15,736 bases of DNA from CAZQKW01 sp964594075. Its GTDB lineage: Bacteria > Desulfobacterota > WTBG01 > CAIYCZ01. Below are positions 7,546-15,071 of this stretch, piece by piece. The stretch covers positions 1 to 15,736 of the forward strand of contig CAZQKW010000068.1 of the NCBI GenBank assembly GCA_964594075.1, written 5' to 3'. A model generated the notes under the pieces. That model saw only the letters and a list, made by a program, of their open reading frames with translations. It ran no database searches and was not told where the DNA came from. Within the stretch, counting starts at the first letter, position 1. Every line of letters begins with the position of its first letter. The translations under genes were made by a program, and so were the position numbers.

Positions 7546-7595
7546 CGCGCAATGACCGTTACAGTGGTTCCATAAGAGAGACTCGTCATTGCGCG
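7546..7595. repeat. Perfect 11-base inverted repeat in the ferritin downstream spacer
   Basis: CGCGCAATGAC (7546-7556) and GTCATTGCGCG (7585-7595) are exact reverse complements separated by 28 bases. It lies 35 bases after the ferritin stop and lacks a T-tract, so it is not an obvious terminator. The GTCATTGCG core resembles a widespread type of intergenic repeat. The same spacer also holds a perfect A/T hairpin at 7661-7677 (GGTTTTT/AAAAACC). Confidence 0.6.
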
Positions 7596-7715
7596 CCGAG
7601 CCTGTAGCCGAAGCCCTGAGGGAATGGAAAAGGAAGCGCACTCCAATGTGGTTACTGAGCGGTTTTTGAAAAAAACCATTTCCAGCATATTGAATTCGCT
7701 AACCTTTACTATAAT

Positions 7716-7751
7716 ATTGAGATTCTGCAGCGCGTTCAGAATGACACTTTT
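7716..7751 (+). repeat. Dispersed repeat, copy 2
   Basis: A 36-base stretch that matches the reverse complement of 2771-2806 at 30 of 36 positions. The outer segments ATTGAGATTCT and TTCAGAATGA-ACTTTT are conserved and the eight-base centre varies. It ends 20 bases from the stop of the deacetylase gene, so it would lie in the 3' end of the leftward operon transcript. Confidence 0.6.
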
Positions 7752-7771
7752 TCAATAATCTGTTGGTGATA

Positions 7772-8467
7772 TTACCGGGTAAGTTTAACCTGGTGAAAGG
7801 CCTCCGCAAGTTCAAAATTCTCTCCTTCCGCCATTTTCATACAGCGCTCTCTCAGCCAGTTTTCAAGATCTGCAATGCCAAAGTCATCTATTTGGCTTTT
7901 GTGGCAGCGTAGTGCAGCAAGCTTTAAGTCAAACGTCTCACTGATATCTGAACGATAATTAACGTCTTCTGCTGCCCAGCAAAGCACCTCCTGCACACGA
8001 TGCGGTTCCAGACCCTCGTCAAGGAGATCGGGATAAGCAAGATGATCGCGGGCATACGGATAAATTGCGTCAAGCACTACCTGACCGGTGATCCGATGGT
8101 CCCGGTGCCAGATGTAACGGCGGTAGGGATCTGCGGTAATAACTGTGTGCGGGCGATGGATACGAAGCTGCTTTACAATTTCCTTTCGAAAGGTCGGCGT
8201 GTCCTCAAGGCGCTGGTCAGGATAGCGCAGGAATATGACTTCCTGCACGCCCACTACCTGTGCGGCAGCAACTTGTTCCTGTTCCCGTATGTGTGCAATC
8301 TGTTCTGAGGTTAGCGATCGGTCGCTGGTGCCCTTTTCACCGCTGGTGCAAATGACATAAACGACCCGTTTGCCCGCTTTTGTCCAGCGAGCCACCGTGC
8401 CCGCGACACCGAATTCGGGATCGTCAGGATGCGGCGCAATGACCAGTATATCGGCAGGCAGGTTCAT
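7772..8467 (-). CDS. PIG-L / LmbE-family zinc deacetylase
   Basis: A 231-residue soluble enzyme of the PIG-L fold. The family removes N-acetyl groups from GlcNAc-containing molecules, as in MshB (mycothiol), BshB (bacillithiol) and GlcNAc-PI deacetylase. The metal and catalytic motif is intact as 'APHPDDPEFG' (His13, Asp15, Asp16), and the third metal ligand is provided by 'HRDHRITG' (His121, His124). It is the last gene of a six-gene minus-strand cluster and starts 28 bases after the stop of an MshA-like glycosyltransferase. A GlcNAc glycoside made by that neighbour is therefore the natural candidate substrate; this is inference. Sequence alone cannot separate MshB-like, BshB-like and other PIG-L activities. 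Confidence 0.92.
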   Translation of the reverse strand: MNLPADILVIAPHPDDPEFGVAGTVARWTKAGKRVVYVICTSGEKGTSDRSLTSEQIAHIREQEQVAAAQVVGVQEVIFLRYPDQRLEDTPTFRKEIVKQLRIHRPHTVITADPYRRYIWHRDHRITGQVVLDAIYPYARDHLAYPDLLDEGLEPHRVQEVLCWAAEDVNYRSDISETFDLKLAALRCHKSQIDDFGIADLENWLRERCMKMAEGENFELAEAFHQVKLTR

Positions 8468-8495
8468 GCATTATCATCCGTTAGTAGTATGTCGG

Positions 8496-9764
8496 TCATG
8501 CAGAGAGCGCCGCAGGGGCTTTGCGCGCGCGGCAAAATTCAAATTGGGCATGGGTCATTGCGGTCTGATACTCGTTGACCATCATAGCAGCCACCTGCGA
8601 CCAGCAATAATTCATCACCGTTCTGCGGATCGCCGCGCGGGAAAATTGCCCGGCTCGCAGGGCGGTTATCAGCCGCTCAATTTGTTGTGCCAGTAAATTC
8701 GGATCAGGGCGATCCGCAAGAAAGCCGTTTGTGCCACAGTGAATAATCTTGTCCAGTGCCCCAACGCGGGTGGCAACCACCGGTGTGCCGCAGGCAAGTG
8801 CTTCAAGTCCGACCAGGCCGAAGCTTTCTGTGTAAGAGGGAAGTACCAGCGCATCCGCCGCGCTGTAGTAGAGTGGCAGCCGTTCATGATCCTCACGTCC
8901 CATAAAAGTTACCATTTTGTGAACTCCCAGGTTTGCTGCCAGCTCTCGCAGACTTTTTATATATGCGTAATCATGAATTTCCCCGCCGACAATGAGCAGA
9001 CGTAGGCGGTTATGTTGCTGCACATGCGGCAACGCACCGATTAGATTTTCAAGCCCTTTCAGCGGATCAAGCCTGCCCACATAAAGCAATATAATCTGAT
9101 TGTTATCAAGACCAAGCTGCATGCGGCACCGTTGTTTATCAAGAGGATGAAAAGTGTCGCCGTTTACCCCGCAGGGTATAACCGATATTTTTCGCGGCGA
9201 AACATCATAAAGGGTTACAAGCTGCTCCCGCTCCCGCTCGGTTTCTGCCAGAATACGGGTGCTGGTTTTGCTGACCAGCCTTTCAACATTGAGGCGCAGT
9301 GCAGGTTCAAGGTAACCAACAGGAAACATATTTTTGACTGCGGCAAGGGTATGGAATAAAACAAAGTGAGGAATGCGCCAGTAAATCTGCGCCCATATGC
9401 CTACTCTGCCTGATAGCCAGTAATTGCTCTGCACAATATCATAGCGTTTATTCTTATAAAGTCTGAATTTTTCCATCATGAGGAAAAATTCATGCAGATG
9501 GGGGTATAGTTCAAGCTTTGGCAGATAGTCAATAGGGCCAGCCTTGAGATGTATGAGACGGACATTTTCTGCAAGCCGCATAATTTGTGCATCGCCCTGA
9601 TGCTGCTGTCTGGTATAAATATCAACAACGTGACCCTGTTTGCCCAATTCACCGGCGATCTCGCGAATGTAGATGCTCATGCCGCCGGTATCTTTTGTTC
9701 CCAGTTTACCTAACGGACTTGAATGGACACTCAACAAAGCGATTTTGAGAGGTTTATATTCCAT
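8496..9764 (-). CDS. GT4-family glycosyltransferase, MshA-like
   Basis: A 422-residue GT-B retaining glycosyltransferase. The N-terminal acceptor domain begins with 'KLGTKDTGGMSIYIREIA', a glycine-rich loop typical of the MshA and sucrose-phosphate-synthase-like branch of GT4. The C-terminal donor domain shows 'YVGRLDPLKG' (Arg231, Lys236, nucleotide diphosphate contacts) and the E-x7-E motif with Glu313 and Glu321 in 'YTESFGLVGLEALACGTPVV'. No signal or transmembrane segment is seen. The start has a GGGGGG run close upstream. The gap to the upstream acyltransferase gene is 54 bases and to the downstream PIG-L gene 28 bases. Paired GT4 and PIG-L genes are the hallmark of GlcNAc-to-GlcN conjugate pathways (MshA/MshB, BshA/BshB). 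The donor and acceptor here are unknown. Confidence 0.93.
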   Translation of the reverse strand: MEYKPLKIALLSVHSSPLGKLGTKDTGGMSIYIREIAGELGKQGHVVDIYTRQQHQGDAQIMRLAENVRLIHLKAGPIDYLPKLELYPHLHEFFLMMEKFRLYKNKRYDIVQSNYWLSGRVGIWAQIYWRIPHFVLFHTLAAVKNMFPVGYLEPALRLNVERLVSKTSTRILAETEREREQLVTLYDVSPRKISVIPCGVNGDTFHPLDKQRCRMQLGLDNNQIILLYVGRLDPLKGLENLIGALPHVQQHNRLRLLIVGGEIHDYAYIKSLRELAANLGVHKMVTFMGREDHERLPLYYSAADALVLPSYTESFGLVGLEALACGTPVVATRVGALDKIIHCGTNGFLADRPDPNLLAQQIERLITALRAGQFSRAAIRRTVMNYCWSQVAAMMVNEYQTAMTHAQFEFCRARKAPAALSA

Positions 9765-9818
9765 GCGCCCCCCTTTCTGAAAGGTTATACTGATGCCGTT
9801 GGTGCGCTGATTAGTTGA

Positions 9819-10847
9819 TTATTTTAGATTTACCCGGCATGTGTAGAGAGCTCCCGGTTTACCGCCAAGCCGCTGTTTGTAATCTTCAGCTCCTTTTAAA
9901 AAATCATACTTTGTCAGGCCCTGTTCAATGCTGTCCTTAATGCTGAATATTTTACTGAGCAGACCCACGCTCAGCGCAATAAATTGACGGTCGTACGCAT
10001 TATTGTAAAGATGTCTGACGAAACGGTAGTCAAAACACATGACTGCGGCAATTGGTCGGTCGTTAAGATTCAGAAAACTGAGTTTAAGCATCTGTTCTGC
10101 AGATAGCGCACTGGCAACAGCGCAGAAAAACTGTTCCATCTGTGCGGTCATAAAAGATGCTTTATCGTTGCGATTTTGTCTGAACAGACTGATAAAGGTC
10201 GCCATTGCCTGTTTTGTATGGTCAGGATTATTGACTGTCCAAAAATTAATGCGCCCGTTTTCCTCAAGTCTGCGCAGTTTTCTTCTGATCTCATGACGCT
10301 GTTTGCCGCTGAGAGAAGAGAGAAATTCATCCCAAGTGGCCGGCAGTGATAGTTCTAACACAACATCATTGGGCGCGCAAGACGCCTGACACCCTAATTC
10401 TTGCGCAGACTTCGGCAGGTGCACATATACTGAAGAATCAATGCGCACCGGATGCAGAACCAGGCGTTTGATCCGGTGCTGCTGAAGATACGTTATAAGA
10501 ACCTTAAAGAACACATTTTCGGCACCCGGGGTGATTATGCAATCCATAAAATCGCACACATCAGGCGAACCGATAAACTGCGCCTCTCCATTGCGCAGCA
10601 TGAGCGGGGCGATACCGATAAGCACATGCTGATTCCTCACCACGCAGATGAGGTTTTTCCAATCCGCTCCAAAAATGTGCCACCATGCCGAAAGCCAGGG
10701 CGGCAACGTGAACAGACTGCGCCAGGGTAGAACTGTTGCCGTTTCACGCCAGCATGCGGAAAGTGTATCAAACGTCTCAATGGTAACTGAATACTCGTTA
10801 ATGGCGGATCCAGCGTTTGGATACAATGTTTCAAGTTGCTCAATCAT
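9819..10847 (-). CDS. GNAT_6 (CelD/BioF2-like) acyltransferase
   Basis: About 342 residues if started at ATG 10847, which overlaps the upstream stop by eight bases, as at the preceding gene junction; ATG at 10853 is an alternative. The N-terminal part has the 'PPWLSAWWHIFG' segment common in CelD-like proteins. The central GNAT_6 domain starts around residue 160 with 'GKQRHEIRRKLRRLEENG' and continues through 'YNNAYDRQFIALSVGLL' to 'YDFLKGAEDYKQRLGG'. The family is related to FemXAB aminoacyltransferases and to GNAT acetyltransferases, and is often found in cell-envelope sugar or exopolysaccharide loci. In this operon it could acylate the amine exposed by the PIG-L enzyme; that is inference. 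No membrane segment is visible. Confidence 0.88.
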   Translation of the reverse strand: MIEQLETLYPNAGSAINEYSVTIETFDTLSACWRETATVLPWRSLFTLPPWLSAWWHIFGADWKNLICVVRNQHVLIGIAPLMLRNGEAQFIGSPDVCDFMDCIITPGAENVFFKVLITYLQQHRIKRLVLHPVRIDSSVYVHLPKSAQELGCQASCAPNDVVLELSLPATWDEFLSSLSGKQRHEIRRKLRRLEENGRINFWTVNNPDHTKQAMATFISLFRQNRNDKASFMTAQMEQFFCAVASALSAEQMLKLSFLNLNDRPIAAVMCFDYRFVRHLYNNAYDRQFIALSVGLLSKIFSIKDSIEQGLTKYDFLKGAEDYKQRLGGKPGALYTCRVNLK

Positions 10848-11862
10848 GCACATGTACTCTGATTGATGTGCCGGTTTTGGCAGCCTCTGCCAGCGCATCA
10901 AGCACGCGCATATTGCTGATGCTTTCAGCCGGGGGTATCGCCGATTTTTCTATGCCTCTTACGACGTTGGCAAAGTGTTCTACCATGAGTTGATATTCGT
11001 CAGCTCCCGCCACAACGTGCGTCTGCCCCCTTTCCTGATTGCGTGCACGCACGGTAAACTCTGCATCATGTTCCCAGGGAATGAACGCATCATGGGGCAA
11101 ATCAATAGCTCCGTCGCTGCCAACTACAGAATAAGTCTGCTGCAGAGCCGAACAGAAACTCGCCTCAATAGTCGCAAGCCGGTCGTGAGGAAAACGAAGA
11201 AGACCCGCAACATGAATATCAACGCCGTTGTGGTTGAAAACTGCTTGAGCTTGCACCTGGTCCGGTTCTTCGGCAAACAGCCAGCGCGCCACACTGACGC
11301 CATAACATCCCACATCAAGGAGCGAACCACCGCCCATTTCAGGCTTCAACCGGTAATTTTCGCCGCGCATTAACACTTCTTCCCCCATGTGATAACAAAA
11401 TGCCGTCCGTATCAGACGCGGCAGGCCAATTGTGCCGTCATCAATGAGCTGTTTAATGTGCTGGCTGCGGGGATGAAAACGGTACATAAATGCTTCCATA
11501 AGCAGCCGGTGTGTTTTTTCCGCCGTCTCAACCATTTCCCGTGCTTCTTTGGCAGAACAGGCAAGCGGCTTTTCACACAGAACGTGTTTCCCCGCGTTTA
11601 ATGCTTTTAATGTCCATTCATGATGGAGATGGTTGGGTAAAGGGATATACACAGCATCAATAGCCGGATCATTAAGCACTTCATCATACCTGCCGTATAA
11701 GTTTCTGATATTGCGATTTTTTATTAATTCGGCTGCGCGGTCAGGAAAACGGCTGGCAAGCGCGTGGACAATGCCGTTGTGTGATTTCTGAATAGCCGGG
11801 ATGACGCATACCCGCGCAATGGTTGCAGCGCCAAGTATCCCCCATCTGATTTTTTCAGGCAT
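10840..11862 (-). CDS. Gfo/Idh/MocA-family oxidoreductase
   Basis: A 340-residue NAD(P)-dependent sugar or polyol oxidoreductase. The start at 11862 is chosen because the ATG overlaps the upstream stop by eight bases and places the Rossmann loop 'WGILGAATIA' near residue 8; an upstream ATG at 11913 would add 17 residues inside the previous gene. 'CEKPLAC' contains the catalytic Lys98. 'GGGSLLDVGCYGV' (Asp183, Tyr187) is the substrate-domain signature of the branch containing dihydrodiol dehydrogenase and glucose-fructose oxidoreductase. No signal peptide is present, so it should be cytoplasmic. The substrate is unknown; the neighbours suggest a hexose, inositol or related moiety of the operon product. 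Confidence 0.92.
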   Translation of the reverse strand: MPEKIRWGILGAATIARVCVIPAIQKSHNGIVHALASRFPDRAAELIKNRNIRNLYGRYDEVLNDPAIDAVYIPLPNHLHHEWTLKALNAGKHVLCEKPLACSAKEAREMVETAEKTHRLLMEAFMYRFHPRSQHIKQLIDDGTIGLPRLIRTAFCYHMGEEVLMRGENYRLKPEMGGGSLLDVGCYGVSVARWLFAEEPDQVQAQAVFNHNGVDIHVAGLLRFPHDRLATIEASFCSALQQTYSVVGSDGAIDLPHDAFIPWEHDAEFTVRARNQERGQTHVVAGADEYQLMVEHFANVVRGIEKSAIPPAESISNMRVLDALAEAAKTGTSIRVHVHD

Positions 11863-13540
11863 CCAGCACCTCAACAGTTCCGCCATTGAGTGCCGAGCGG
11901 GCGGCTGCTTCAAGAATTGCTACGACCCGAACCGATTGTTCAAGAGGCGCAACGAGCGGCTCGCCGGTGAGCAGATGGTCGGCGAGATTACGATGAAACA
12001 AAAAATCATGCCGCGGCGGCAGCGCCAGTTTCTGCTCAACTATTTGACCTGAATGATGGCGGCGGAAGAGCGTCAGATCAGGTGTCAGCTCGGTGCGCGG
12101 TATATTCTTCTCATGATAATACAGAACCGGGTCCAGTTCATACACTAATTCATGTCGCCAACAGCCAATGATGGCGCCTTCGGTGCCTAACAGATACCAC
12201 TTGGGTTTGCGGAATGCTGCAATATCAGAATGCATAAATTCCGCTTCCTGTCCCCCGGCAAAGCGAATCTGCACACGTTCCTGGTCGGCGTTGGTGACAT
12301 CGTGCCAGACGCGTTTATGACGGGTTGCGATGACTGCTCGGGCTCGATCCGGAATGAGGCTCACTATCCAGTCAATGTAATGCCCGCCCCAGTCATACGC
12401 GGTGCCACCCGAAATTGGCTCGTGGGAATGCCAGTAACCGCAGGGATGCTCAAATCCGCCCACAAATGTTTCCATATAAAATAAATCGCCGATTAAACCC
12501 TCGTTGAGTGCTTGCTGTATGGCACGATAATCAACATCAAAGCGCCGGTTCTGATGACAGCTCAAATGAACTTGTTTTTTATCCGCCATATCACACATCG
12601 CATCGGTTTCCTGGCGCGTCAGAGCAAGAGGCTTTTCGCATACCACGTGCTTGCCTGCCGCAATCATCTGGAGACACAGCCGGGCATGGGTGTTGGGAGG
12701 TGTGGCAATAATAATCAAATCCACCTGCGGATCTTCGGCTAATGCTTCAGCGGTGTGTAAAATTCTCGCGTCAGGGAAATCCTGACGTGCCTGGGCCCGT
12801 CGTTCTGCGCTCAGATCACAAATAGCAGCCAAAGAAAGGCCGGGGGTGGCTCCTATGCCGAGGCCGTGCAGCTTACCGACGGAAGGCGCGTAACCCAGAA
12901 TGCCTACACCAAGCATCCTATCATTATCAGAACGGCCTGACAGATGCAGGAGACAGCGGTACAATATCTGCAGCAGAGAATGATTATCATAAGCCTGAAG
13001 AGTGGTGCAGGCGACGCTTCCTTTTCCTGCTTGTCGGGTAACAAGCATGGGGCTATGCTGGTAATGCCAGTCAGCATAAAGAATTGTCTCTGCGTCGTCA
13101 GAGATTTTATTAAGGGGCAGGTGAGGGTTTGTTATATAGACAGCATCAGGCAGTCGTCTTGCCATTGGATGGCTGTTATTCTGGAACATGATGCGCAGCT
13201 CGCACACTGGTCCGGGTTCGCCAATTTTGACCCCTAACAGGTCAGACACGTTCGCATTAGGTTTATGCAATAACGCAAGCCAACCGCCGCCTGCGGTTAC
13301 AAACTGTTCCAGTTCTACGCCGTTCTGTTCAGACAAAGCACAGCCGGTTGTTATTACAACCTGATAGGGGCTTAAATCTCGGGGAAGGGAGGGTTTAACG
13401 TTAAGTTTGACGTGGGGCATTGTGTGCAGATAGCGCAAAAATGGATAGAGTGCAGAATCATTGCTGCCGGTTATGCACAAAATAGATAAAAGGGGATGAT
13501 AAAACATTTTTAAGGTTCGCAGACTTTTGACCGGTTTCAT
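11855..13540 (-). CDS. Fusion: ThuA/amidotransferase-like domain plus Gfo/Idh/MocA oxidoreductase
   Basis: With ATG 13540 as start the protein has 561 residues. TTG at 13573 would run through a palindrome, and ATG at 13507 is also possible; no spacing is ideal. Residues about 12-205 form an alpha/beta domain resembling ThuA or class-I-amidotransferase-like folds ('VVITTGCALSEQNGVELEQFV', 'GGGWLALLH', 'GKGSVACTTLQAYDNHSLL'). I see no Cys-His-Glu catalytic triad. Residues about 208-561 are a complete Gfo/Idh/MocA oxidoreductase: Rossmann strand 'LGVGILGYAPSVGKLHG', 'CEKPLAL' (Lys about 303) and 'GGTAYDWGGHYIDW' with an Asp and His in the substrate domain. ThuA-like proteins often neighbour such oxidoreductases; here they are one chain. 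The reaction is unknown. Confidence 0.88.
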   Translation of the reverse strand: MKPVKSLRTLKMFYHPLLSILCITGSNDSALYPFLRYLHTMPHVKLNVKPSLPRDLSPYQVVITTGCALSEQNGVELEQFVTAGGGWLALLHKPNANVSDLLGVKIGEPGPVCELRIMFQNNSHPMARRLPDAVYITNPHLPLNKISDDAETILYADWHYQHSPMLVTRQAGKGSVACTTLQAYDNHSLLQILYRCLLHLSGRSDNDRMLGVGILGYAPSVGKLHGLGIGATPGLSLAAICDLSAERRAQARQDFPDARILHTAEALAEDPQVDLIIIATPPNTHARLCLQMIAAGKHVVCEKPLALTRQETDAMCDMADKKQVHLSCHQNRRFDVDYRAIQQALNEGLIGDLFYMETFVGGFEHPCGYWHSHEPISGGTAYDWGGHYIDWIVSLIPDRARAVIATRHKRVWHDVTNADQERVQIRFAGGQEAEFMHSDIAAFRKPKWYLLGTEGAIIGCWRHELVYELDPVLYYHEKNIPRTELTPDLTLFRRHHSGQIVEQKLALPPRHDFLFHRNLADHLLTGEPLVAPLEQSVRVVAILEAAARSALNGGTVEVLDA

Positions 13541-13550
13541 GCCTCGCAAG

Positions 13551-13569
13551 CCCCGCTTTGTAAGCGGGG
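13551..13569. repeat. Perfect GC-rich palindrome, REP-like
   Basis: CCCCGCTT (13551-13558) and AAGCGGGG (13562-13569) form an eight-pair stem with a three-base loop. It sits just upstream of the chosen start of the fusion gene, so it could hamper or shape translation initiation in the leftward mRNA. With the next palindrome it forms a pair in the 126-base spacer. Confidence 0.65.
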
Positions 13570-13600
13570 TCAAGAGGTATGTATCGGAAAATGATAATTA

Positions 13601-13634
13601 AGCTCCGGGAAGTCCCGCCTTGTGGCGGGGAGCT
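13601..13634. repeat. Second GC-rich palindrome in the same spacer
   Basis: CCCGCC (13614-13619) pairs with GGCGGG (13624-13629) across TTGT, and AGCTC (13601-13605) can pair with GAGCT (13630-13634) outside it. In the leftward direction it follows the stop codon of the S51-CysRS fusion by about 30 bases and is trailed by an AT-rich stretch, so it may act as a partial terminator or mRNA-end stabiliser. The GC-rich palindrome type resembles dispersed intergenic repeats. Confidence 0.6.
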
Positions 13635-13666
13635 TCACTTTTGTTTATGGTGCTCTTGCATACGGC

Positions 13667-14920
13667 TCAGGACTTCAATTTCCAGTGCGAACCGTTTTTA
13701 CGGTCTTCAATTACAATATCTGCTTTATGAAGACAGTCGCGTATGGCATCAGCTTCTTTCCACTGGCCGTTATTGCGCAATGTCTGGCGCAGCGCAAGCA
13801 GCTCATTTACCAGAGGGGCAAGGCATTGAGCTTGGTCTTGCGGCGCAGCTTCAAGTTTAGTAATCATAAACACAATGAGCTCACGGAGAATATCGCGAGC
13901 CTGTGAAATAAATTCGCTGCTCTCATGATCAAGATGGGCTTCCCATATAGTGCGGTCAAGTTCAAGCAGCGCAGTAGCAGCCTGTTTTAAGTCGTGCCGA
14001 TCAAGACCTGAACGAAAGGTGTCTTCACAAGAGTGCACCGTTTCCCAAAATGAGTCCTGAACACTATTTACAAGAATTTTTTCAGCAGAATGCTCGGTCG
14101 GGCGCGTAGACCACACCTTACCGATTTCTTTTCCCTGGAGCACATCCAAAGGAAATCGTTCTCCCTTTTCAAATGTCAACTCGCCGCCTCGGAGTCGAAG
14201 TGTCAAGCGGCCGAGCCCTTTAATGGTTGCTTCCTTTGTTTCTAAATCCATGATGCAGGCAGTGTGTTCATCAAGCCCCAGAATACTAACCTCTTCAGGC
14301 AGGAGTTGCTCAAGCTTTCTGAAACGCGGTTCACCCATGTAGCAAAACCGGGTATCGTGTGTGCCTCCTTCAGCATTGTTCCAGTGGGGAATTACCACCA
14401 GGTTGAATCCAAAATAACCCAAAATATCCAAGCCATCCACCCAGTGCAGACTGGTTCCCACCTTATAAATTTCATAGACCGGCAGGGTAAATCTGCCCAC
14501 CGTTAATGCGGCGGCACTTGCTGCGACCAGGCACGCTCCGTTTTCTATTCGGTTTATTAAAATGTTTGGTATGGGGGTCTGTTGCCACTGGCGGACGGCA
14601 TATGTGGGACTGCCCGGCCCGATCAGGAGATAATCTGCCTGGCGGATCTCGTGAAAAGCCTGTTCCGCTTCATAGGGAGTGCAGGAGTCAATTGACTTGA
14701 ATGAGGCTACAGACAGGGGATACTTAACATTGTCGCGAAAGTAACCGACAGCCTTGCGGGATATTTCATCAACATTGAGCTGGAATCCGGCGGGGGTATC
14801 AATGAACACTGCGCGCGGTTCACTGCCAAGCTGGGCCAGAAGTGCCTTGTGAATCTCCACCATGGTTGCGGTGAGTTCACCGGAACCCATGAGAACGATA
14901 GTGCCTTTTTTTTGCGGCAT
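13667..14920 (-). CDS. Fusion: S51/class-I-amidotransferase-like domain with CysRS-type C-terminal domain
   Basis: A 417-residue protein with two unrelated parts. Residues 1 to about 230 look like a peptidase S51 (cyanophycinase/dipeptidase E) or type-1 glutamine amidotransferase-like domain: 'IVLMGSGELT' at the start, 'LLIGPGSPTYAVRQW', a nucleophile-elbow position 'VAASAAALTVG' (Ser135, GxSxG not conserved), 'IPHWNN' (His179) and 'GLDEHTACI'. Residues about 285-365 are helical and resemble the DALR region of cysteinyl-tRNA synthetase. Residues about 367-417 ('LVNELLALRQTLRNNGQ', 'ADAIRDCLHKADIVIED', 'GSHWK') closely fit the CysS/YqeB C-terminal module. The HIGH and KMSKS catalytic motifs of CysRS are absent. 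It is the first gene after the operon promoter. A role in tRNA(Cys) or cysteine handling is only suggested. The ribosome-binding site is weak. Confidence 0.82.
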   Translation of the reverse strand: MPQKKGTIVLMGSGELTATMVEIHKALLAQLGSEPRAVFIDTPAGFQLNVDEISRKAVGYFRDNVKYPLSVASFKSIDSCTPYEAEQAFHEIRQADYLLIGPGSPTYAVRQWQQTPIPNILINRIENGACLVAASAAALTVGRFTLPVYEIYKVGTSLHWVDGLDILGYFGFNLVVIPHWNNAEGGTHDTRFCYMGEPRFRKLEQLLPEEVSILGLDEHTACIMDLETKEATIKGLGRLTLRLRGGELTFEKGERFPLDVLQGKEIGKVWSTRPTEHSAEKILVNSVQDSFWETVHSCEDTFRSGLDRHDLKQAATALLELDRTIWEAHLDHESSEFISQARDILRELIVFMITKLEAAPQDQAQCLAPLVNELLALRQTLRNNGQWKEADAIRDCLHKADIVIEDRKNGSHWKLKS

Positions 14921-14966
14921 AATAGCGATCTTGCTTTCGATATTTTATAAGCTCAATGTTTTATAA

Positions 14967-14994
14967 CATATAAAATAAAATAGATAATTGTCAA
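14967..14994 (-). promoter_or_regulatory. Predicted promoter of the six-gene minus-strand operon
   Basis: On the minus strand a perfect TTGACA (14994-14989) is followed after 16 bp by TATATG (14972-14967, four of six matches). Transcription would start around 14960, about 40 bases before the ATG at 14920. It lies in an AT-rich divergent spacer. No other comparably good candidate precedes a later gene of the operon. Confidence 0.55.
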
Positions 14995-15071
14995 CTATAA
15001 CAAATGCAAATATAAAAATAAAATTATATAATTAAAAATAAATTAATAGCAAAATCTTGCAAATATTTCTG

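Noticed and set aside
7546..7751. CRISPR-like repeats between the ferritin and deacetylase genes
   Set aside because: The elements are different single palindromes, with no regular repeat-spacer unit and no cas genes in the window.
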